Part shown: in pieces, positions 11,724 through 21,979 of the stretch
Position numbering within the stretch: the stretch's first letter is position 1
Layout of the letters: every line of letters starts with the position of its first letter
Assembly (NCBI GenBank): GCA_034638255.1
Contig: JAWPGT010000001.1
Coordinates: forward strand, 1,178,001 to 1,242,000
Direction: 5' to 3'
DNA: 64,000 nt
Source: Coprinus comatus
Taxonomy: Eukaryota > Basidiomycota > Agaricomycetes > Agaricales > Agaricaceae
The notes under the pieces: generated by a model
Database searches by the model: none
What the model was told of the DNA's origin: nothing
Seen by the model: only the letters and a program-made list of their open reading frames with translations
Translations under genes and position numbers: made by a program

Positions 11724-11787
11724 GCGCTGAGATGCAAAAAGGCAGGAACCCCTTAATGAGTACAGATAGACGGACCCCGGACACTCG
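11724..11787. promoter_or_regulatory. 64-bp bidirectional promoter between BTB gene and TRS31
   Basis: The two start codons face away from each other and are separated by 64 bp. Both 5' UTRs and any core elements must fit here or overlap the opposite coding region. No clear TATA box is visible. Confidence 0.55.
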
Positions 11788-12629
11788 ATGGCCTACGCTC
11801 AACCACATCCTCGCCTCTCTGTCCTCTCAAACTCATCCGTTTCTTCCGTAGACTCTCCCGCTTCTTCCACCCGCTTTTCTCTGCCTGTGCCCTCCGCAAA
11901 GCCTCGGCCGAATATCTACGACAGAAATCTCAACAAGACCCGCATCGCAGAGGTCTCTGCCTCGTCCTTTTCCTTTCTCTTCTCGGAAATAGTGCAGTAT
12001 ACCCAGAAACGTGTCAGCGGAATCAATGACCTAGAGCGCAGGTACTTTCGCCCCTTCCCCCTCCAATGCACGCTCATCTCAACTTAGGCTTAATACCCTA
12101 GGATATCGCATCGGCACCCGTGCCCTTGAACTGATGGTATGGCGCGCAGAATCCTCCTCCAAGACACCCAAACGCGAAATCAGACTGGTTCCGGCTCTTA
12201 TGGTCATACACACCCAGGTGTGGAAAGCGGTATATGGCAAACCCGCAGACGCAATTGAAAAGAGCGTGGAGAATGCCGATGAATGTGTGTAATCTCCCGG
12301 CGTGCCTTTCGGCTATCTCACCCCACATCTCCGGATTCAGATATGATCATCGACAATGATCCTCCTATCGAGAGGAATATTTCTGTTCCCCGTGACATGG
12401 GTGGTCTGAGTTGTTCCTCCTTCACAGCAGGTATTGTAGAAGCTGTCCTCGATGGACTCGGCTTTGTATGTCTTCTTTCTCTAGTCACAACGGCATCCTG
12501 ATTATTTCTTTGTAGCCTGCACGGGTGACTGCACATAGCACCCCCACCACGCAGTATCCCTCTAGGACGACTATCCTGATAAAGCTAGAAAAGTCTGTGC
12601 TCGAGCGAGAAGAACTATTAAAGCAGTGA
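11788..12629 (+). CDS. TRS31: TRAPP complex subunit TRS31/TRAPPC5
   Basis: Core subunit of TRAPP, the tethering complex and Rab (Ypt1) exchange factor at the Golgi. Exons 11788-12041, 12088-12284, 12341-12465 and 12516-12629 give 229 residues. A low-complexity N-terminus of about 45 residues precedes the Bet3-like fold: KTRIAEVSASSFSFLFSEIV, LNTLGYRIGTRALELMVWR, VWKAVYGKPAD, NISVPRDMGGLSCSSFTAGI and a final ILIKLEKSVLEREELL. These blocks match TRAPPC5 in order and spacing. Confidence 0.95.
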
Positions 12630-12749
12630 TCTTCTGGTGGCGGTGGTCGAGGTCCCGCCTTTGTTATCCCCGCTAGATACTAATCTGCCGATAAGAAATA
12701 CAACATTATGATACAACTTTTTCTTCTCTTGTGTTCTTGACACTCAAAG

Positions 12750-13934
12750 ATGGTCAAAATTAATACCATCCACATAGACCCACCGTTGCTCAACTCCTCT
12801 TGTGCGTGGTCTTCGGATCTTGAACAACTCAAAGCCTTGTATGATTCTCTCTATACTGGAGCAATCACTACACGCACTGCTACTTTAAACGGGTACAATG
12901 AAAATGAGTTCCATACAGTCCGTGTCTCCTCATTATGTCCCTACCAGGATCTAATATTCTGACAGGTTACCTTCGCTACTGCCTCTACTTCATCAATAAA
13001 TTCTTATGGCTATTCCCCGCACCCCTTGGCACAATATCTGGACTGGGTCGACACTTTGTTGACAACAGCAACCACTTACAAACCAATTATAATCAGTATC
13101 ACAAGCGATGTCGACGACCCTGTTACCCTTGGAATTATGGTCGACCAAATACAAGAACTTCGAAAAAGGCATAACGATATCGACAATGCAGATGGTAACG
13201 CTCGAATCGCCATCGAGCTCAATACTTCTTGTCCAAACATTAAACACGCTCCTCCACCAGCCTATGTTTTTGAAACACTTGGACCGCTTCTCCAAGTTCT
13301 CGCTAAGGCACATGCCAACGACCCCACTCTTACCATTGGTCTTAAACTCCCTCCTTTTGTTTATGAACAACAATTTCAATCTACTCTCCATCATATCACA
13401 ACCCTTATTTCGAATGGCGGTTACCGAGCAACGGCCACTTCTATGATCAGCTCGAATAAAGATGATTCAACAAATGCATCTTCTATTCAGGCTACTACTA
13501 CTAGTAGCGAGTCCACACGACCCTTCATTTCTTTCTTGACAAGTACAAACACGTTGGGAAATACACTCTTTTTTTCTGATCAAAGCGTGCCTTTGACAAA
13601 AACAAAAAGACCGATAGTATCAAACGGGGATACTGATTCCTCTTTGAAACCAACCGCTTCTGGTTCAGGAGAATTTGCCTTACCTACCGGTTTAGGTGGC
13701 CTCGCGGGAGACGCATTGCATCCATTGACTTTAGGCAATGTGTATCGATTTTCCCAGATAATCAGTGGATTAAAAGATACCTGCCCTCCTGCCTCGAGGA
13801 TCAAGATTATTGGAGTTGGTGGCGTCACCTCGAAGGAGGCGAAAGAGAGGATGTTTAAGGCCGGCGCAGATGTAGTGGCTTGTGCTACACTTTTCGGGAA
13901 ACTAGGCGTCAAGGCTTTCGAACTTTTGACTTAG
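12750..13934 (+). CDS. Dihydroorotate dehydrogenase-like FMN oxidoreductase (class 1 type)
   Basis: Two exons (12750-12917, 12966-13934) encode 378 residues with no mitochondrial presequence or membrane helix, as expected for a cytosolic class 1 enzyme rather than the membrane-bound class 2 form. Class 1A landmarks are SINSYG, ELNTSCPNI with its active-site Cys, GLKLPP with the Lys, GLGGLAG and a GVGGV phosphate loop. In pyrimidine synthesis such enzymes oxidise dihydroorotate to orotate. The region around 13440-13660 is Ser/Thr-rich and longer than usual. The N-terminal FMN loop is divergent, so a related but non-URA1 role is possible. The splice site (ACA/GTT, phase 0) closes the frame. Confidence 0.8.
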
Positions 13935-14131
13935 TTTCTAGAGGTATCATTTTTATGAGGATAGTATAACTATGTAGTAAGTTGAAATTATGTATCTGCG
14001 CGTCATAGAAGATTCAAATATGTACCGTTTATATACTAGGCCCTGCTAGTAGAAGTAAAATCGGGCAGGTTATTAATAATATACAGTATAGTTTGAAAAA
14101 TAATGCTACAATGGTCAACCGTGGGTTATCG

Positions 14132-15637
14132 TCATAAGGGCGTAATTGGTGAATTGGAGTGGAGTGGAGAAATGGACTCATTTGATTTCGACCAGGATTC
14201 GTAAATTGAGTTAGGCCCAGTATGAAGAATAGTAGAGTTTAACTGCGAGTTGTCAGTACCTTCGTCCCGGTAGTATGAGCTCCAACCAACTGAGTCGGGA
14301 ATTGATACTCCAGCGGGTGGGTAAACATTATGGTCTCGTTGGGTATTAGGTATGTAGTTAAAGTAGGATGAAACATCTGGTGCAGGGTATTGTGATTTCA
14401 AGTTGGGATCGACGTTGTTGTATGAAGCCACGTTGGTCAACTTCCAGTCGAAGGTATCTTGTTGACGTTGTCGATGTTTCGTCGTGCGTACAGACTCGCG
14501 CAACATATAATCTTGTGCGGTGTATACCTCGTTAAAGAACATATTGTTGGAGACATTTGACCCAGAGTGATGGTCGGAGCATGTTAGTTGTCCTTGGAAA
14601 TGCTGTTCATCCGACAGATCCTAGGGCACAATCAGATACGTAGTTGAGAGGCGTTTAATTCTACTTACCATATAATCTCGTCCCAAGGATAAACGGGGTA
14701 CATCGATAGGTGGTAATAGGGGGCTCCGGAATGGATGTTCTGCAGGCGGGGCATGGGCGGCTTCGCGCTGTGGAATGTAGTATGGTGCCGGGGCACGGGC
14801 ATGGGGCTCAGAGGCCGAACGGAGGTATTGACGAGAAGCCTTCCCTTTTTTCACTAGCCTTGATCCTTCGCCCTTCGGTGCTGTACTTTCTTCGACCGTT
14901 GTGCCCGAGGACTTGCTCTCCATCTTCTTCACCGCGTCAGTCAATTCATCTCCTGACTTTCCTTCTAGTACAAGTTTGGCAATATTTCGGCACCGTTGTA
15001 TTTCTTGCGGGGTGTTCCTTTTCACGTTGCGTTTTACTGGCTGTTTAGTACGAGGATTGGGTTTGAATCGATAGTGAGGGTATGTTATCGCATGCTGTTG
15101 CTTTTCGACCTCTGCCATTTGTCGCCACAGGTTCTTTTTCTCCTCCGGTAGGTTCTTCCAGCAATGGGCGATTATACGACTGATATGTCTATGATCCTTC
15201 TCGACCAAAGAATTAACTTTTTCCTCTCTGTGGAACGCCGAGCGAAAGAGCATAAAGGCGTTGCGGGGTCGTGGGATCCGTCCTTGAGATATTGCACGAG
15301 AATTCGTTGGTCTGGGTGGCAGCGTACCGAGCGAGATAGCTACTGGGATGTTAAAGACCCCATAGTCAACTAGAGGGGGTGAAGCTGTATTCTCCGGTTC
15401 TGTACACGGCTGGCCAAAGGCCAAGTTGGCATCCGAACCGATCGACAAGTCTGACAGTTGAGCGGCTACAGACGCGTGTGGGGTCTCCAAGAAAAATTGT
15501 GATTGAAGGAGCTGGATGGGGTCGGTTGCGTAGCTATTTTCTGTCGGCGAAGGCAATGACTGAGCATAAGCGAGGATCTTCGGACAGATGTACATACGCT
15601 GTGAAAAGTTATAAGTGGATGGGTAGTCTGTCTCCAT
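14132..15637 (-). CDS. HMG-box transcription factor (fungal MATA_HMG-like)
   Basis: Two exons (15637-14669, 14620-14132) give 485 residues. A single HMG box at about residues 119-195 begins IPRPRNAFMLFRSAFH and contains RIIAHCWKNLPEEKKNLWRQMA, the class used by fungal sexual-development regulators such as Ste11, Prf1 and mating-type HMG proteins. The flanks are Ser/Pro/Asn-rich with no other domain. A possible short extra intron near 15600 (GTATGT...CTCAG, 38 nt) would change the frame and was not used. Target genes cannot be inferred from sequence. Confidence 0.85.
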
Positions 15638-16156
15638 GAAAGCAGAGTGAGAAAATCAGAAGGCAGAAATCAGGCTGGTCAAGCGCATAAGCCCGAGTTT
15701 GCATTGTTTACTAAATTATATAGCTTTCCGAAGGTTGGAACTTGCTGTGTGCAAAGATGGGATGTATCGACCCTGGCTTCTTCACAGTATCACGGACTAC
15801 ATCCAAATATAGAAGTATGAGTAGATCCATTTCCTTTTCCGGTACAAAATGGAACTGCTTTGGGACGTGCTATTTGTTTGGCGTTATGTCAAACCCTTGA
15901 TATGATCACAGACCACGCAATGCGGCTACATTCCTATGACATCCTTTAGACGCCCTTCTTTTTGCACAGGCTAGGGCCTCCGTGCTTTTGAAATTAGCGC
16001 GTTTGTTCTCTTTTATGGATGAATGCACAGCGGACGCGGCATCTTGCGCTCCATTTTTCAAACCTCATTATTCCAGATCAGTCATGATGATTGGATTACG
16101 TAATGCATTATCGTTAGATCTCTGTTTGGTCGTCTGGTACCTCAATATAGGCCAGA
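15638..16156. other. Intergenic region, 519 bp
   Basis: Divergent interval between the HMG-box gene and the cullin-like gene. The plus-strand open frame at 15982-16275 has no recognisable protein features and runs into the cullin-like exon in another frame. No repeat or RNA gene was recognised. Confidence 0.5.
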
Positions 16157-17199
16157 ATGTCTCTAAGCTTACAGACCGCCTCCAGCAGCGGCAACCCCGC
16201 CACGTCGTTTTCGACGCTCTGGGCGCATGTACACTCTGCCCTGGATCACATCATGCATTCATCGATCGAAAATAATAATGAAAAACCACCGAGTATTGAC
16301 TACACTCTGTACACAACCATCCACTCTTCCCTATATAATTAGTAAGCCGCCTGGTTTCTTTCTAAACATATTCTGATTACATTAGTTTTACAAACCGTTG
16401 CAATGAAGTGGCTCCTGTAGATGCAAGGGTTTCACTGCCAGGAAGTGAAGTCTACTGTAATCTCGAAAAGTTTTTCCAGGAAGCTTGTCAAGAAATCCTT
16501 CTTAACTGCCCCGAAGACGGGGCGGAGCTTGTCACATTCGTCGTATCCACCTTTCGGAGTTACAGTACTCGCGCATCAGCCGTCGATAGACTACTCAGTT
16601 ATGTCAACCGACACTACGTTAAACGAGCTATGGAAGAAGATAAAGGATGGGTCAATATCAACGATGCTCTCGCTATGTTTTTAGTCCCGCGCGAAGGGGA
16701 TCAGCAACAGCAGCAACAGCAACAACAGCAACAACAGCAACAGCCGCAGCAACAACAAAAACCTGTCGCAATGATCAAGCATGACGCAAGGATAGCGGAG
16801 ATGAAAAAGTGGGGATACAAAGATGGTGATCCCAAGAGTGTTGCAACTGTAGCAGAAGCTTGCGGTGAAGCTGCCAGTTCTCTCGATCGCATTGTTTCTG
16901 TATTGTCTATGGCCCACCGACGGTTCAGGACAGAGGTCTTCGAACCATTAATGGCATCTCCAAAAATCAAAGGCTCAGCCAAACCCAAAACCAGAATAAA
17001 GGCTCCAATAGGTCCTGCGCCGTACCGGCCAAAGGGACGTCTGGCTCGTGCAGTTCAGGCATATAGGGAAAGTGCCTCACCATCTGAAAGAGATTCTACA
17101 CTTTCTGCCCTTGATGATGCATTACGGACTACTGGTATTCGTCCAGAAACCCATATTCGGAAACGATTGCAGCAACTACTATCAGCTTCTGGGAATTGA
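16157..17199 (+). CDS. Short cullin-like protein (N-terminal cullin repeat only) with poly-Gln tract
   Basis: Two exons (16157-16341, 16386-17199) encode 332 residues. The first 150 residues follow the N-terminal cullin repeat: FSTLWAHVHSALDHIM, YTLYTTIHSSLYNYFTN across the splice junction, LEKFFQEACQEILLN and LLSYVNRHYVKRAM. Instead of the remaining cullin repeats, the cullin-homology domain and the neddylation winged helix (full cullins are about 750 residues), there is a poly-Gln run at 16702-16758 and then a Lys/Arg-rich segment with a final helix. It therefore lacks the RING-binding and neddylation region and cannot be a normal ligase scaffold. It could be a retained truncated paralogue that competes for adaptors. 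It is convergent with the PNGase A gene, with 60 bp between the stop codons. Confidence 0.75.
16702..16758 (+). repeat. CAG/CAA trinucleotide repeat coding poly-Gln
   Basis: Runs of CAG and CAA codons, interrupted by one CCG, encode about 18 glutamines in the cullin-like protein. The mixed codons would slow repeat slippage. The antisense open frames here, all Leu or Cys, are artefacts. Confidence 0.9.
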
Positions 17200-17259
17200 T
17201 TGACACGATGTGTATGCTGGGAAATAGAGATACATGTTCTCTTTGAACGACCTGAACCA

Positions 17260-19594
17260 TCAGAATCCTGGTCCGCCCTCTGGTCCATACAATTGGGATC
17301 GAGGAACCGGGGGGTTTCTTTGCCTTAGCGATCCCCATACAGAATCTCGGACCCATCCGTCATTTTTCGCCGCAGCGTCTCTGAAATATGACCCACCCCA
17401 TCCATCCACATAAGCAAATCTCTGATCTGTTACACCCTTGCCTCGAATAGCATGCCTCAAACCTGGCCAATCGTCCATTTCCACACTCCCTCTCGCATGT
17501 TGTATAGAATGAATGCCCTTGTAGATATCGAAGGGGGGCTTTAACGCTCGTGTATATGTCTGGTTAACCTGCGATCCATAACTACCTAGTGAACCAGGTG
17601 AGCACTTAATTCGTTACCGTTTAGGCAAAATTTACCAAATTGTGCTGTATAGTCTGAATAATTCGAAAATATGTGCAATGGATAAATGAAAGCGTCACGG
17701 AGAACAATTGTCCCTCCATGAGTGGACCCTGTTGTCCCATTTGTTGTCTGATTGACCCACTAATCGGCCCGCTTGTAAACAAAGCAAGAACGTGTGATAT
17801 ATCTATTCTCACCTGGAGCCATCCGTTATCGGCGTATTGTGCTGTATTAAGGAATTGTAAGTCCTGACTGAAACTGACAACTTTTTCCCCTTCCGACGTT
17901 TGTAGTACGCTCTGTATTTTCAATTTTCGGTGAGCGGTGACGTATGTCCTAATTGTGCGGTTACCCTCGGAGACATCTCCAGTTGTTTTGATTTCGACTT
18001 CTGGTACTTGGTAAAGATGCATCTTCCCCGTAGTCCTCGTGGACCCTCTCCGCACATGGATGCTTCCAGAAACAAACCAGTTGGAGTTGAAAGAAGGGCT
18101 TCTACCTTGTCCTTTAACCGCCAGTGTTACCGTGTGTGGTTGATCGGAAACGAGTTGAGGCAGGAATGGAGAAATATCAATCCAATATGTTGGCGAATCA
18201 TAGGCACCATAAGCTGTCAACGGCCTCCAATTGGTTGGTGTGATACCTCCCGTATATATTACACCGTAAGGCCACACCACACCCGCTAATTGGTTATCAA
18301 TTAAGACTTGTATTTCTCTGAAAGGACCCTTTCCAATGAGGCCCGTTGATTCCGGTAAGTATGAAAGAAACTCGTCCGGTGTGTCTATGAACAACGTTTG
18401 GCTAGCCGGCTCACGGTAATGTTTACCTCAAAACTTACTTGAGTACCAAAATTCTTCTGCCGAATTTCCCGAAGCAAAAATTTCCACGTATGCCTCAATG
18501 GAGTCTGGAGGTAATGTGACATTAATACTTGCTCCTGCATCGTCACTTATTGTAAAGAGATTGGGGAGGGTGGGTGAGAGATTAGTCAATGGTATGATCA
18601 AGTCTGAAGTTTGGATCCCCGTTGAGTTCTTTGCCGATGGGGTGAGTGTTGCGGTCAAAGTTACTGCATTTCTTTCAGTGAGGGTTTGAATGTACATTGC
18701 CAGGACTAAAGTGCTCACCATCAAAAACACCATCTAGCAAACTAACGAAATTTTTTTTACCATTCGTAGTTCTTTAGTTCCCTCGAGGAAGCCAAACTCA
18801 CAGTTCAGGCGCAATGATATTGCTGAAATCCATCATCAAGTCTCCCGACTTGGAGAACAATGGCATAAAGTGCGTCACATCTTTCACACTGTTGTCGAAT
18901 GTCAGAAACTAAATTGCGGGTAAAATTATACAGGAAAGAGATGTTCACCTTGTCCATATAGTACCATCCTTTGTTGGTTCCGCACTAGAAGTCCGCCAGA
19001 CTATGAAATGTGGATCAGAATAGAGGCATTGAAAGGAGATGTATCTTACTCTCTGTATGGGATAGATATATGCTCTAAATCAACAGAATTAGCGATTTCT
19101 AGAACGCAAGTTCTGTTCCACCCTTACCCCGAGCCTATCGTACTGGGTTCCAATACTATACGGTACAAAAATAGGGGATTAATTAATATACATAATGTAT
19201 TGCACGGCCTTAGTACTTACCAGTACACAGTCAAATTTAGACTAATTCCAGACCATTTACCAATCTCTCCACATCCAGGTTCAGAAGGAGGTACATAATT
19301 ACGAACAGCCGGGACATTGAACGAATTTACTCCAAACGAATGTCTGAGTAGTTCTATCGTACATCCATTCCCATCTTCTTTACGACTTGGTGGTGGTGCG
19401 AATATCTGCAAATCAACTAGAGGAATCTTCGTGGTATCATTGGTCATCAAAGGTACTCGAGGTAGTAATTCAATCGGTGGGTTATTCAGTCCTATTGTTA
19501 ATGGCTCCCATTCCTCAGGGAATAGTTGTGCATTTGCTACGAGGGATAGAAAATACCAGGCGCAGAGCCAAGTAAGCTGCGAGGGGAATTGCAT
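17260..19594 (-). CDS. Secreted peptide-N-glycosidase A (PNGase A family)
   Basis: Removes N-glycans from glycopeptides in secretory or extracellular acidic compartments. Ten exons (19594-19221, 19155-19128, 19074-19050, 19000-18949, 18888-18802, 18741-18719, 18663-18439, 18384-17813, 17759-17636, 17585-17260) total 611 residues with every phase closing. The N-terminus is a signal peptide ending VANA before QLFPEEW. Family motifs are SVEIWR-like TEIWRTSSAEPTKDG, FASGNSAEEFWYSNTPDEF, GPFREIQVLIDNQLAGVVWP, TGGITPTNWRPLTAYGAYD and GSIHV. There are several N-glycosylation sequons. Three exons are only 28, 25 and 23 nt, so gene finders are likely to break this gene. Confidence 0.9.
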
Positions 19595-19924
19595 GACCAG
19601 GGGGCTAGGTTAAACTTTCGGCAGGAGATTGCAAAATTGCTCAGTGCCTTTTCTGTTATCTCAAGCACACGCAGGAATTGCGGTTGGGTCCACGGGGCAG
19701 ATGTCCGCGTGATCTTTCTGTAATTTATAGGTACTGAGAGGAAGAAGCAATGGGACACGTGTAGAGATAACTCAAGAGTCTTCTTTGAAGTTTGGTAAAA
19801 TTACGCATCAGTTATCGAGGTCCGGTGCTTCAACATTTAGCTAGTTTTAGGTATAATGTGGATTCTGACTATCAAAATTCACTATATTTTTATGTGGGTA
19901 TATATAGTGTTAAACGTGCTTGTA

Positions 19925-21644
19925 CTACAAGTTGGTAGCACCATCAAACAATACGTTCAACCAAGCTGCAAGACGATATCCCTGTTTAGCGATTTGTGTC
20001 TCGATCTGTAGAGTATGTTAGACTACGGTCTACATTCCTAGTATTCATAAGTAGAACTTACGATGGGAACAGCGTTGGTATAATAACTGGAGGTGCAGAG
20101 ATCTTGTCCTGTAGTGTAGCTGAACACGGTCGACTGCAAGAGAAGACTATGATCAGGAACCATAGTACTAATTCAACGGTATGATGAGGATTCTTACACA
20201 AACTAGCTTGTTGGTATCTTGTGCCCAAACAAGTGGGCATCGCAAGGGTGTGATAGCACGCTTGGAAAGGTCGTCAGATAGGAACTCTGAGATATCGTCT
20301 TCGATAGTTAGGTTTTGAGAAACTTTGAGAGTATCCGTAGCTGAAGAGCATGTAATCCAGCCTGCTGCTAACGATTTGTATGCGCCGCTCTCGAGAAGAT
20401 ATGTTTAGCTGAGTAGTTGGCTACTAGTAGTTTGTGCAAGTCACCTTAATTCTGGTAACGAGAGTGTTCGCCCATGTTGTTACAGAATTGCCGTAGTTTC
20501 TGGAAAGAAGCCTGTTGACCATACCAGAATCTACCGGAAATTATCACATTAGCCTCCTGCTATGTATCCACTCGAAGCGTTTGAAGCGTACCCCAGACCT
20601 AAAACAATGTATACATGCACAGTTCAGTATTGACCAATATGAAAAGTGAATCTTCCTACCGAATGTAAGTTGGAAGTTGCTCCGTTACATTGAGCGCTGA
20701 TGCCATTTCCACCAGCTTCAATGTTCTCAACGTGGAGAGGCTGGCCGATGTCGCCAAGGAACTAGTGAATATTCATAAGCAATTGAAGATTCTTTGATTT
20801 TGAATATCGGTCAAAACATACATGGTCTATAAACCAAGGAATTGGCAATTGAAATATGTCAGTTTGGTTGATGTTGATTGGATAGTTAATTAACATACCA
20901 AGGAATTTCAATGCTTCCTGGCGTTGTGTTGCAGAAAGATTTGTGTTGACCACACGTGTAGTGTAATTGGCGATTGCACCCACTAAATATCAAATTAGCA
21001 CCATTTCCAAATGAACGATATCTGTAACCCAGTGGATCTCACAAATGCATTGCCCATCTGCACAATCCCTAGTTTGAGACACAGAACAAGATGTTGGGGC
21101 ATTATCTTAACCGAACACTTCATATCAGGACATACAATGAATATAACGAAGCAATATATCTTACCCAGGGCATCAACATAGTGAAGTACAGAAGCCCTGG
21201 TTTGACATCATTCAGAGTTTGAGGTGCGTGCCAGAAATGAAGTTCATACCAACTATATGTGTTACCACTAGATTTGATTTCATCTGCCCACTATCCGGCA
21301 GGTTAACTAATCGGAATCATCACGTAGATAGATATAGTCTTACAGTGGCAGCTGGCCCAAGGGAGCTGGAGTAAGTTGAACCTAAAGAGGTTTGGATGAA
21401 GGAAAGAGCCTTAGGTGCCAAGAACTGTAAATGTGACGTTTAGATCTTCGGTGACTCGGAAGTTAAACACTTTCACCTGCATAGCGACATATCTAGGCGT
21501 TTTCCTCGTCCATGAGTGATTTTGATTGGTACATACTTGAGACACTTACCCAACTGCCTGGTGTCCATTTGCACCCCAAGCATAAACCGAAGTTGCACTG
21601 GAGAAAGCAATGATACCTGCAAGAGCTGAACGGAAGGATTTCAT
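19925..21644 (-). CDS. Secreted S1/P1 zinc nuclease
   Basis: Trinuclear-zinc endonuclease for single-stranded DNA and RNA. Fourteen exons: 21644-21550, 21492-21477, 21424-21344, 21290-21250, 21196-21165, 21105-21043, 20982-20899, 20826-20822, 20761-20660, 20598-20592, 20530-20445, 20389-20198, 20133-20062 and 20005-19925. They sum to 957 nt (318 residues). The signal peptide ends VYA, just before the mature Trp. All nine metal ligands of P1 are present: Trp and His in WGANGH, Asp in WADE, His in LHYVD, His-Asp-His in LDHFLGDIGQPLH, and His/Asp in NLHSVWD. Exons of 5, 7 and 16 nt are needed to keep frame. The 5-nt exon supplies the first His of the LDHFLGD motif and the 7-nt exon the start of the last Asp. 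Confidence 0.93.
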
Positions 21645-21979
21645 ATTGGCCAAGGGAAATACCTGTCTATGCATACTGATGTTCATATTTATATTCTATC
21701 ATCGAGTCCTTAATCTTGTGGGGATAAGTAATAAAGGAGCCATGTGCATTAGATTAAAAACATCGAATTAGAGTGATAGAAGCACAAGTCATGGCCACAG
21801 CCACATGCATGGCTACCGTGTAGCAACATGGTTGGATAAGTTACCAACGTTCATGGACAACGTGTTACGACGCATGCACTTTGCTCGGTATGGTATAGTA
21901 TTGTGTTTATCATTGCCCATATTCATACATTACTACCTCATGCGTTATTAGGGAGTCGCCCAAAACAAAACTATCGTTC
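21645..21979. other. Intergenic region, 335 bp, with S1/P1 promoter
   Basis: Promoter of the S1/P1 nuclease on the minus strand and 3' end of the next minus-strand gene. On the minus strand, TATAAATA at about 21693-21686 lies roughly 45 bp before the ATG. Nothing else was recognised. Confidence 0.5.
21686..21693 (-). promoter_or_regulatory. TATA-like element of the S1/P1 nuclease gene
   Basis: TATAAATA on the minus strand, about 45 bp upstream of the start codon at 21644. The position is plausible for a short 5' UTR in a regulated secreted enzyme gene. Confidence 0.4.

Noticed and set aside
16681..16988. Minus-strand frames with poly-Leu or poly-Cys
   Set aside because: Antisense of the CAG/CAA repeat in the cullin-like gene.
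16157..17199. Complete cullin gene
   Set aside because: The frame stops after 332 residues and the PNGase A gene starts its 3' end 60 bp later on the other strand, leaving no room for the rest.
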